The position numbers and the translations under genes are program-made. Below the pieces are notes generated by a model. The model did no database searches. It was not told where the DNA came from and saw only the letters and a list, made by a program, of their open reading frames with translations. Below, piece by piece: positions 22,864 to 32,745 of a stretch of 64,000 nucleotides of DNA; positions within the stretch are counted from its first letter, which is position 1; the number at the start of each line of letters is the position of its first letter. Location: positions 1 through 64,000 of the forward strand of contig JAWKAU010000226.1 of NCBI GenBank assembly GCA_033398695.1, in the 5' to 3' direction. This DNA comes from Orobanche coerulescens (Eukaryota > Streptophyta > Magnoliopsida > Lamiales > Orobanchaceae).

Positions 22864-24479
22864 CCGTTTGAGGTGGAATGCGACGCTAGCGGAGTTGGAA
22901 TCGGGGCAGTGCTTATTCAACGAGGCCGTCCCATCGCCTATTTTTCGGAGAAGTTAAGTGGCGCCCGAGTGAATTATTGTACTTACGACAAGGAGTTCTA
23001 TGCTATCGTAAGAGCACTCTATCATTGGAGTCATTATCTACGTTCGAAACATTTCGTGCTGCATTCGGATCACGAGTCGTTGAAATACATCAACGGACAA
23101 AGTAAGCTAAGCCCGAGACATGCAAAATGGGTGGAATTTTTACAATCTTTTCACTTTTCATCCAAGTACAAAGACGGGAAGAGTAATGTAGTGGCGGATG
23201 CACTATCGAGACGGTATGCCTTACTGTCGATGCTAGATGTTCGTTTGTTGGGGTTCGAGACATTGAAAGATCATTACAACGACGATTTGGACTTCGGGGA
23301 AATTTTTAACCGTTGTAAAACGGCCCCGTACGAGGAATTTGTTTTACAGGATGGCTTTCTTTTCAAGGGAAATAAGTTATGTGTGCCGAGACATACAATT
23401 CGGGAATTGCTGGTTCGGGAGGCGCACGGAGGAGGACTAGCCGGTCATTTCGGCTCGACCAAGACTGTAGAGGTGCTAAAAGAACATTTCTTTTGGCCGA
23501 AGATGTATGGTGACGTAAGCACAATCGTGAGCAAATGCGTAACTTGTCACATGATGAAAAGTTCGTTCAAGTCGAGTACATACATGCCGTTGCCAATACC
23601 GTTACGACCGTGGGAGGATGTCTCGATGGATTTTATTGTGGCTTTACCTCGTACTCAACGAGGCAAAGACTCGATCATGGTGGTCGTCGACCTTTTTCGA
23701 AAATGGCTCACTTTATCGCATGCCACAAAACCGATGATGCAAGCAATGTGGCGGACTTGTACTTCCGGGAAGTAGTTCGTTTACACGGAGTTCCGAAAAC
23801 TATCGTGTCGGATCGAGATTCCAAATTTCTGAGTTACTTCGAATACTTTATGGAGGAAAGTGGGTACTAAACTCCTATTCAAGACTTCACATCACCCACA
23901 TCACGGACGACAGACCGAGGTAACTAATCGAACCTTAGGAGCATTATTACGAGGGTTGGTAAATAAAACACAGAAGGATTGGGACGTTAAACTTGCTCAT
24001 GCGGAATTCGCATACAACCGATCACCCGGTTATGCCACGGCCCATTCACCTTTTGAAGTGGTATACGGATTAAATCCGCACTTGCCATTGGACTTGATTC
24101 CCTTGCCGAGCAACGAATTGGTTCACAAGGACGCCGAAGTAAAACTCAAATCCATGATGAAGTTACATGAAAAGATACGGGAACGGATTAGAGAAGTGAA
24201 TGAAATGTACAAACGGAAGTCGAACAAAAATAAAAAAGCGAGATTATTTGATGTTGGCGACTTAGTTTGGATACATTTGAGAAAAGAAAGATTCCCAAGC
24301 AAACGGAAGAACAAATTGATGCCGAGAGCCGAGGGTCCGTACAAAATTGTGGAAAAGGTGAACGACAACGCATACAAAGTCGAACTTCCGCGAATACGGA
24401 GTACACGCGACATTCAACGTAGGTGATCTCTCACCTTATCTTGACGACGATGGCATTGAGGAATTGAGGTCAATTCCTT
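22864..24479 (+). pseudogene. TE-E RNase H-integrase remainder
   Basis: After the stop, the same frame continues with RNase H ([43 protein letters not shown]) and integrase: zinc motif in [13 protein letters not shown] / CVTCHMMKS, and [16 protein letters not shown]. Frame shifts near 23690 and again near 23860. The DDE part ([27 protein letters not shown]) and the GPY/F-like part ([22 protein letters not shown]) follow in other frames, with one more frameshift near 24390. No chromodomain. The native frame would enter the 3' LTR, but a one-base deletion near 24520 shifts it. Confidence 0.9.
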
Positions 24480-24495
24480 TAAATGACGGAGGGAA

Positions 24496-25472
24496 TGATA
24501 CGATATCTAATATTCCATCGAAGAAACTCCAATAAAAATCGACATCCATGATGATGCAAATTCGCATGGCCATGCATCGTTATACTTAGGAGAAAATGTT
24601 AAACGGATTGGAGTTACGTTGTTAATCGGAATCGGAGTAACGAGAATTCGGCGACGGAATCGGTCAAAGCATGAAAAATCGGCCATATCATGCTTGAAAG
24701 GGACATATCTTGACTTCATATCTTTACAAAATAATGAAGTGATTTCCTCCTTCCCCACCATGACACAAACGGCCGAAACTTGTAGATGGAGTGAAGATTT
24801 TCTTCTTCATGTCATTGTCCCTCATTTCATTATCACCCATGTAATTCCAAGGAGGAAGATATCTTCATCAAATCTACACCAAATCCTCCTCACTCCTTGA
24901 TTAGGATCGGCCGATTGGAAGCTTGCAAGAAGGATGATTTGTGAAGACTTTCATCAAAGATCCTTCATGTCACCATCATGAAATAAAGACCAAGATCTCT
25001 TCATGTCTCAATCAAACAATAAAATCCAAGATTGCTTGGTATCCCCTTGATATTTTCGGCCGATTAGGATGATTGCTAGGAAGTTTCGTTTTCTCGTTTT
25101 GTTGTATTTTCTTTCGGTTGGAAACTACTATATATAGTAGTGTTCGTTGTATTTGTAAGATATCTTGAATCATAAAAAAAACCTTGTATTTCCTTTGAAA
25201 TATACGTTGAACGAGTTCAGCAAACCTTAGTTATTGTTTCGACGCGTCTCGAGATTTTAACTTGATCAATTCTCAAAAGGTCTTGGGAAGAGATTACCTT
25301 TTATCGAGTTATAGGTCTAGTTCGATAAAACACATCACAATCCGTACATCACACTACCTCACGGCCGAACACCATCAAAATTTCGGCCACCTTTAGTAAA
25401 ATTCAAGTGATACTTTGTTACTTGTTAATCTTCCGTTGTGTTTTATACGTATTACTCACGTAATTCGTATCA
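24496..25472 (+). repeat. TE-E 3' LTR
   Basis: This 977-bp copy of 19261-20241 is preceded by the polypurine tract GACGGAGGGAA. Four bases are missing overall, including one in the U3-encoded tail that makes that tail out of frame in this copy. Confidence 0.93.
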
Positions 25473-26741
25473 GAAACACTTCTTGGGGGAATTGATAGTG
25501 GCTTATTGAGATTGGATTGTAAACAACCGGAGTTTGGCCACAACGTATTCGATATAATGCCCCAATGAACTTAGTTTAATCGTATCGACGTTTTGAGTTC
25601 GTTATATTCGTGTTTGATTCGTATATTGAACGAGTTGTTGGATATTGTATAATTCAAGGTTGTTTGAGCGACCGATATCTCAATTAGGACGTTGTTCGTG
25701 GAAGGATAATTGTCACCGGTATTGTGTAAGTTGATTCTTACTCAGTTATAAGGATATTCATTTCCTTTTGTTGTTGTTCATTCATAATCGTAACTCATTC
25801 ATCATTGTGTTAACCGTATTAAAACTTGTCATTGTCAATTAATCACTTGATCACAAGGAACGGTTCCAATCATTTTGTTGAGCTATCATTCATTTCACTA
25901 TCATTTTATCTCGGTGAGTCATTATTCGTTTCCGATGTCACTTTTGTTATATCGTGGCATTCCGGTCATCTTGGCGTGCAGTTGGTATGTGTAGGATTTT
26001 CATGTCGGGCACATTTATGTCGTGTGTTGGTTGTTGGCCTCACATTGGGTGTGCACACGAGTCGATTGCTTCGTGAGGCCCGATTAGGTACAAGACCACG
26101 CGGGTATTCGATCGATACTCGTTGGTGGCTTGTGCACGGACACATTTCCATCCGGGCGTAGTGTGGCGCCACCCTTTGAGCCGCATCTTGTTAGTTGATT
26201 CATACTGATTTTTTGATTGCGTATGTTTTCAACAAGATTGGGTTATAATCTAACCGCTTCATTTTAATCGAACTTGTGGTTTATACTACATATTTATATG
26301 ATTGTGTTTATTCAACTCTGGAGGATTGTTGTTCTGTATAACTGACCCCGTTTGGGGATATTTGTTTCTCAGGTCATGGCAAGGCAAAGGCACAGGGAGA
26401 GCACGTTGACGGCGAGGAGTCCCAATGATACTAGAAGGGGGCCCGATGCATTGATCATTTATTCAGTCATTTATGTTTCCTTTATTTATTCCGCTGCAGA
26501 CATTCCGTTTGAATACTCATTTCATTCAGTGTTGTGTATTTTATCGTCACATAAAATACACATGTATTCTATTTTATCCTGGGTGTGTTGTATGAAACTC
26601 CTAATCGGAGTAATTGATGTTGTAATGTGGTTCGGTACTACATTTACCCTGTGTAATTCATCCGTTTTCATTCGCCTGGTGGGTCCCAGTCGGGGGTCCA
26701 CGACACTGTAATATCCGCCTAGTTTGGGGTGTTACAAAAGT

Positions 26742-27627
26742 CTCGTATGAACCTCCGATAAAATGAAGCAAGTCCGTGAAAGGATCGGACTTCCGTGATG
26801 GTTTTGGGAGTAGGCCAAGATTTAATCGCCTCGATCTTGGTTTGATCAACTGACACTCTTTCTTTAGAAACGATGTAGCCAAGAAAGGCTACATTCTCGA
26901 CTAGAAACGAACACTTCTCCTTTTTCCCGTAAAGTTTTTGATCCCTAAGGATCTCGAAGACTTTCCTCAAGTGTCCGGTATGCTCTTGCAATGATCGACT
27001 ATAAATCAAGATGTCGTCCAAGTATACGACGACAAACTTTCCCAAAAACAGCTTAAGTACATCATTCATTAATCGCATGAAAGTACTTGGTGCATTTGTA
27101 AGGCCAAAGGGCATGACGAGCCATTCATATAATCCATGTTTTGTTTTGAAAGCCGTCTTCCATTCGTCCCCTTCCCGCATGCAAATTTGATGATAACCGC
27201 TTCTCAAATCAACTTTCGAAAAAATCACCGAACCATGCAACTCGTCCAACATATCATCAAGTCTCATAATTGGGAATCGATATTTGATGGTTGTGTTGTT
27301 CACGGCTCTACTATCTATACACATCCGCCATGATCCATCTTTCTTTGGAACAAATAAAACTGGAACCGCACAAGGGCTCAAGCTTTCTCGAACGTACCCG
27401 CGATTCATTAGCTCCTCAATTTATTTTTGCAACTCCTTTGTCTCCTCAGGGTTACATCGATAGGCGGCCTTGTTAGGGAGTGATGCACCCGATACAAGGT
27501 TGACTTGGTGTTCAATCCCACGTAAGGGTGGCAAACCCGGCGGTAAGTCTTCCGGGAAGACATCCGCAAATTCTCGTAGCAAGGTATCGATATCTTTCTT
27601 GCCTTGCACAATCATGTCACATCTCAT
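26742..27627 (-). pseudogene. TE-F pol: reverse transcriptase
   Basis: Minus strand. The upstream RT connector ([34 protein letters not shown]) ends at an in-frame TAA at 27418-27420, where relatives have Gln. RT continues with [58 protein letters not shown], the catalytic YLDDILIYS (about 27000-27030) and [17 protein letters not shown]. The insertion of TE-D cuts it at 26741. The downstream part is at 5202-4822. Confidence 0.9.
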
Positions 27628-27679
27628 GTTTCTTTAATCATCAACAAATACACACGCTCGCCATCGTCAATAGCGTGTC

Positions 27680-29164
27680 TCACCTCTTTCTCACTAGCAA
27701 ACATAGTAGGATTCGGTTTTCCATTTGATTAGAACTCATCGAACGAATGGCTTGGGGTGCCATCGGTTTAAGCACAATCTTCTTGCCTTTATCCCATAAT
27801 TCATATTCGTTACTTCTTCTTCGATGTAAAATATCTCTATCAAATAGCCATGGCCGTCCCAAAAGTATGTGGCATGCATCCATCGGGAGTACATCACATA
27901 GTACATTGTCATCATATGAGCCCATAGTTAATCCGACCCGTACTTGTTTCGAAACTTTCACCTTACTCCCATCATCGAGCCAATGTAACGCGAATGGTTT
28001 TGGATGAGTAGTAGTGATGAGTACGAACTTTGTCACCATCTCGCTTGAAGCAACATTCGTACAACTTCCTCCATCGATTATCAAACTACACCATTTGTCT
28101 TCAATTTGACACTTGGTGTGGAATATTTGATCTCGTTGCTCCGTGTCCCTTGAAACCGTCTTGACTTGTAAAGTGCGAAGGACTAGACTCGGGTCATAAT
28201 CCGGAGCATTGTAAGCCTCGCACTCCTCTTCTTCTTCGGCGTCTACGTCAAACACGTCACCAAGTCTTTCTCCTTCGTCCTCGGCCAATAATTCTTCCCG
28301 GACATCAAGAGCCTCTCTTAGTGTCACCACCCGTTTGTTCGGACATGCATTTTGGTAATAACCGAACTCTTGACATTTGAAACATCGTACCTTCGCCAAA
28401 CTTGTTTCCTTGGGTCCGTAGGGAGACTTAGGTGCCGTGATAGGGACATGACTTGGCGTGGTGCTTTTAGTACCCGAACTCGAACTGGCACTTGGATTCC
28501 CGAATTTGGAAGGAAATTCGGGTCTTGAAAACTTCAATTTATTCTGGGCATCTATTTTCACACATAATCCACATAAAGTATCGAAATCTTCATATGGGTA
28601 TAACTCCACCGTGTTGGCTATGTTTTTATTTAAGCCACGCAAAAAACGTGACATCTTTTGCTCTTTGTTTTCTTCTAGCTCTCCCATCAAGACCAAACTT
28701 TCGAACTCTTCAATATATTCACCGACACTTAGTTTGCCTTGCATGAAGTCAGCAATCTTCTGGTATAAGGTTAATCGGTGTGATGTTGGCACATACCTCT
28801 TATGAAGTTTTCTTTTTAAAGAATCCCACGAACGGATTTTTGCTTTTCCCGCCCGAGCTCTTCGTGTCTTCACTCCTTCGAACCAAAGAGAAGCACCCTT
28901 CCCTAACTTGAGAATTGCATATTTGCAACGTTTCTTATCGTTAAGGTCTTTGAATTCGAACATGCGTTCAATCTTCCGTTCCCACTCCAAATAGGCTTCG
29001 GGATCGGTACCTCCAACGAACTCCGAAAGTTCGTTTACTTTAAATTCGTCGGAAAAATGTGTTGAACGAGCGTCGTCTCCGTGCCTTGCTTGCATACGTT
29101 GCTCGGGTAGACCGCTTAATGGGTCACAGAGTTTCATCAAGAAATCGGGGTCGGAGAAATCCAT
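27680..29164 (-). pseudogene. TE-F gag-protease frame (494 codons)
   Basis: The frame runs on the minus strand from ATG 29164: MDFSDPDFLMKLCDPLSGLPEQ, then Gag capsid ([52 protein letters not shown]), a CCHC knuckle in which the usual His-flanking Gly is kept ([15 protein letters not shown]; the conserved His position reads Tyr), an acidic linker, and protease [14 protein letters not shown] and CHILLGRPWLFDRD. The knuckle is thus CCYC. A frameshift near 27700 ends the frame before RT. The N terminus is the closest match in the window to the TE-I protein. Confidence 0.9.
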
Positions 29165-29228
29165 AACAAGAATCAAGAGATAGTTTTGAACAAGAGATCA
29201 TCAATAAAACCACCAAGGAAATAGCCTT

Positions 29229-29242
29229 GGGCTCCGATGCCA
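29229..29242 (-). promoter_or_regulatory. TE-F primer-binding site
   Basis: Read on the minus strand, TGGCATCGGAGCCC lies four bases after the 5' LTR, an iMet-type site with two changes. A shorter stem (CCAAGG, loop, CCTTGG) follows it, corresponding to the stem-loop in TE-A, B and J. Confidence 0.75.
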
Positions 29243-29246
29243 CTTA

Positions 29247-30222
29247 TGATATGAATTCGCCCGGAAAAGTGAAATTGTATCGGTCGGAGTAAATATGAAT
29301 AACGAAGTATTTTGTAGCGGAAGTCTTATCGTGTGAATATGATGAATCGAATGGAGGAATATGGATGTAATGTCGGATATGACAATGAAAGATTCGAACA
29401 AGAACAAGGGTTTATCGAATTAGACCTATAATTCAATAAGATGATTTCTTCTCAAGACCTATTGAGAAACGATCGGATTAATACTCGAAAACGCGTCGAA
29501 TAAAAATCAAGAGTTTGATAAAAATCATTTATGAAGGATAGAAACATAAGGTGTATTCTTCTTTCAACATTCAATACATTACAATGCTTATACAGGACTT
29601 ATATAGGAAAAACTAAGTCTTCCTATCCAATAAAGAAAACAATTCAAAGATTACAAAATCTTTGAATAATCAAAACAAATCAAAATAAAATACAAAGGAA
29701 ACACCAAATCATAATTTAGGGGAAACACAATCCCTAAAATGAGTAAAAGAAGAAAAGAGAAGACAAACACATAAAAAGGTTATAAAATAAAGTATCCTGC
29801 CGGCAGGACATGGGCCGTGTCGCTTGACACGGCTGCAGTGCGACAAGGACATTCGGCAGGACTCGACCGTGTCGCCTGGCACGGCGGGTTGGTCGGACAG
29901 CGAGATTTCACTATCCGGAAGAGTGTGACACGGCCGTGTCGCCTAACACGGTCGGGTTGGTCGGGCAGCGAGATTTCACTATCCGGAAGAGTGTGACACG
30001 ACCGTGTTGCCTGACATGGTCGGGTTCGGCTGGCAGTTGATATCGATCTTCCGGCACAGCATGACACGGGCCGTGTCATATGACACGGCCGAGACCGAAA
30101 CTCCACGTCTTGTGTCCGTTTTCTCGCCTAAATACGTAGTAGTCCGTGCATGGCGTGTTGTAAGGTCATTTACGTCGATCCTTACTTCGTCTTCTTCATT
30201 CGTATTAATTGACTCCGTATCA
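29247..30222 (-). repeat. TE-F 5' LTR with Pol-tail coding start and CACGGCCGTG repeats
   Basis: This 976-bp LTR on the minus strand starts TGATACGGAGTC at 30222. Its start is open in the tail frame and encodes [20 protein letters not shown] then YLGEKTDTRRGV, remaining open to 29979. Between about 29811 and 30098 lie repeated ACACGGCCGTGT-type sequences, including a 22-bp perfect palindrome at 30069-30090. The ACGCGT block is at about 29417-29500. The 3' partner is outside the window. Confidence 0.88.
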
Positions 30223-30333
30223 GTTTGTCCAGTCACAAAAGCACGAGCTAAACAATTCAATGAATCAATCAACGGACTAGTACAAATCATCTGGGATAAT
30301 GAAATTGCTAAGAAACCAATAGAGATGGACCCT

Positions 30334-31261
30334 TGATGCAATATTGACACATCCAATCGAAGTAAACGAAGTAAGAATTGACATAAGTGACGATACCACA
30401 TTACATGCACATGCACCTACGTACTTCGGTGAGAAAACAAATGTAGAAATAGGAACAATCTTAATAATCGGAACCGGGATAACTTAGACGTATCAAACAT
30501 GCATACGTATGCATTTTCATGCATACTAATCGGCCACATTAGGGGGAGATTCGACCGATTGTGTTTGGAGATCCATGAGGATCTTTGTCCCCTCAAGTTT
30601 CAAGATTTCTTTTCATTTTCAAACTCCACCACAAGAAAATCAAAGATAGGAAATTTGGCTCACTCCACACCTCACCAAACTCGGCCGAACAAGGAGGAAA
30701 ATGCCAAGGAGTTGCTTCCATTTTTCAAGCCTTTGTCAAAGTCTTACAAAAGGGTATCACATGTGAAAGATTTTGTCCCCTCCACACCCATAGCTCACGG
30801 CCGAAAGCAAGGAGTGTCCAAGATTGGTGTTGATTCCTTTTTCTTTGTCAAAGTCTTGTTAGAATAGTTTAATCTTTGTTTAATTTTAGTTTGATCTTGT
30901 AATGGCTATTTATAGGCCACATTTTCAGCCTTTTGAAAGTATCTTGAATCATAAAAACGAAATATATTTTGTATTACTTCTTGTTGAATGATTTTCATCA
31001 AAACCTTGGTTATAATTCGACGCGTTTTCGAGTTGTAATCTAATCGATTCTCAATAGGTCTTGAAGAAAGATTACCTTATCAAACTATAGGTCTAGTTTG
31101 ATAAATTACTTTCATATTGTTCTTGATTACGTAAGCCGAATTGCCCTACTTTCGATTATTTTCTTACGAGCGTTACATATATTCGAGTGTTGTGATGATC
31201 AAAAATATTTCCGTTGCATTGTATGCGATTTTACGTCCATTTGAATACGTAATTCATATCA
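30334..31261 (+). repeat. TE-L 5' LTR
   Basis: This 928-bp LTR has a TATTTATAG promoter-like box at 30907-30915 and the ACGCGT block at 31018-31108. The terminal sequence TTCATATCA has one change from TTCGTATCA. The U3 start is open in the tail frame in the 3' copy. Confidence 0.92.
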
Positions 31262-31265
31262 TTAG

Positions 31266-31276
31266 TGGCATCGGAG
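31266..31276 (+). promoter_or_regulatory. TE-L primer-binding site
   Basis: TGGCATCGGAG follows the spacer ttag after the LTR, an iMet-type site with two changes. A weak stem (CAAGG, loop, CCTTG) follows at about 31280-31297. Confidence 0.7.
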
Positions 31277-31547
31277 AGCAAGGTTATTTCCTTGTCGAAA
31301 TTTTCTTGGCGATTTTCTTGTTAAAGCTATCTTATCATGGATTTTTCCGACGTTGATTTCATGGAGAAACTCCGTGAGGCACTACACAACTTACAAGAAC
31401 CACGTTTTCAAGATAGAAGAGGAGGATATGATGCACATTCACCGCGTCATGCAGATGAATTTAAAGTAAATGAACTTTCGAAATTTGTAGGAGGTACCGA
31501 TCCCGAAGTCTACTTGGAGTGGGAGAGGAAGATTGAATATATGTTCG

Positions 31548-32745
31548 TGATACGAATTATCCCGGGAGAGGTGGATACGTATCGTTCGGAGTGTGCGTAA
31601 GAATATAGTAGCGGAAGTCTTTTTACGATTAAGGTGTTTTTGGATGTATTTTGTGGGAGTAATATCGAATATGACGATGAAAATTCGAACAAATGAAAAA
31701 TGGAAGTAATATCGGAAAAGGTTATAATATCGATCAAAGTGATTCGATCGAACAAGAACAAAGGTTTATCGAATTAGACCTATAATTCGATACGGTGATT
31801 TCTTCTCAAGACCTATTGAGAATCAATCGGATTAATACTCGAAAACGCGTCGAATAAAAATCAAGTTTCGGTAAAAATCATTTACCCATGATAGAAACAC
31901 AAAGTGTATTCTTTCACATTCAAATTCATCATACTATTATTACAAGGCTAATCAACTCCTACTTATAGGAGGTGAAGTCTTACAACTAAGGAATCAAACA
32001 AAAAAATAAAATAATTCAAAGATTTATAAAATCTTTGAATAATCAAAACAAATCAAATAAAATACATACAAGAAACATAAATCACAAAATGGGGGAAACA
32101 TAATCCCTAAAATAAGTAAAAAGAAAAAGAGAAATCAAAAATACACAAAAGTGTATAAAATATGTGAAATTTCTGAGAACTCGACCGTGTCCGTGACACG
32201 GCCATGGCCTTGATCGGCAGTCTTGGTAGAGACTCGACCGTGTCCGCTTGATATGGTCGCGGCGCGACAAGGACGTCTGACAGTGACTCGGCACGGGCGC
32301 GGCGCGACAAGGACCGGCAGTGACTCGACCGTGCGGCGCGACAAGGACGTTTGGCAGGACTCGACCGTGTCGTCTGGCACGGTCGGGTTGGTCGAACAGC
32401 GAGATCTCCTTATCCGGAAGAGTGTGACTTGACCGTGTCAGACGACACGGTCGGGTTCGGCCGATAGTCAGTTTGGTTAATCCGGCACATCTCGGCACGG
32501 GCCGTGTCGGACGACACGGCCGAGTTCGGCCGGCAGCGCTCGGCATTTTTCGGCTGGTGCGATATTTTCCGGCAGGCTCGACATTTTCCGGCAGGCGACG
32601 ACATTTTCCGGCAGGTTGTGTCATTTTCCGGCTTGTGTCCGTTTTCTCGCCTAAAAATATCGCCGTACGTGCATGACGCGTCGTAAGGCCGTTTATTTTG
32701 ATCCTTGCTCCGTCTTCTTTATTTTGACTAGTTAATTTCGTATCA
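31548..32745 (-). repeat. TE-G 3' LTR (left copy)
   Basis: 1198 bp. On the minus strand it starts at 32745 (TGATACGAAATT) and ends at 31548. A CACGGCCGTG-type array spans about 32176-32530, including the hairpin GGCCGTGTC-N4-GACACGGCC near 32501-32522. The ACGCGT block is at about 31773-31853. The minus-strand polypurine tract lies at 32746-32762. Confidence 0.92.

Larger units (their letters stand above)
19261..25472 (+). mobile_element. TE-E: full-length CRM-like gypsy element
   Basis: This 6212-bp element has LTRs at 19261-20241 (981 bp) and 24496-25472 (977 bp), and TSD gaaac at 19256-19260 and 25473-25477. It carries one Gag-Pol frame with a nonsense codon and later frameshifts. It is inserted in the 3' LTR of TE-D. 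Its LTR is the apparent source of the main LTR body in TE-B, TE-A and TE-J. Confidence 0.95.
5208..26736 (+). mobile_element. TE-D: Tekay/Del-like chromovirus with long LTRs
   Basis: TE-D is about 10.5 kb without its own insertions. LTRs are 5208-7850 (2643 bp) and 17898-26736 (about 2622 bp without TE-E). The TSD aaagt is at 5203-5207 and 26737-26741. Ends are TGTAATACC and GGTGTTACA; the first G is T at 5209. The interior has a primer-binding site, gag with a CCHC knuckle, protease, RT, RNase H, integrase and a C-terminal chromodomain. Gag-pol is broken by several frameshifts and stops. Long LTRs plus a chromodomain fit the Tekay/Del lineage. It is inserted in the pol of TE-F and carries TE-B in gag and TE-E in the 3' LTR. 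Confidence 0.93.
17898..26736 (+). repeat. TE-D 3' LTR, split by TE-E
   Basis: LTR pieces are 17898-19260 and 25478-26736, matching 5208-7850. A G-rich polypurine tract (17885-17895) precedes it. The LTR begins TGTAATACCC, showing that the 5' copy has a G-to-T change in its second base. The TACGGCCGTA array repeats at about 18249-18800. Confidence 0.92.
4822..30222 (-). mobile_element. TE-F: minus-strand CRM-like gypsy element, left end outside window
   Basis: The element reads right to left: 5' LTR 30222-29247, primer-binding site 29242-29229, gag from 29164, protease and RT down to 26742, then (across inserted TE-D) RNase H 5202-4822. Integrase and the 3' LTR lie left of the window, beyond TE-C. 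The right TSD copy is gtttg (30223-30227), so F entered the 5' LTR of TE-M. The single-frame layout, DGGSCTN protease and lack of a visible chromodomain fit a CRM-like chromovirus, but the lineage is tentative. The gag start closely resembles that of non-autonomous TE-I, making the F family a plausible helper for I. Confidence 0.85.

Noticed and set aside
32107..32686. Several overlapping ORFs on both strands in the G LTR (also at 38283-38550, 45310-45563 and 54438-55048)
   Set aside because: All arise from GC-rich CACGGCCGTG repeats that carry few stops in any frame. Only the minus frame continuing from the upstream ORF is considered, and even its last part may be open by chance.
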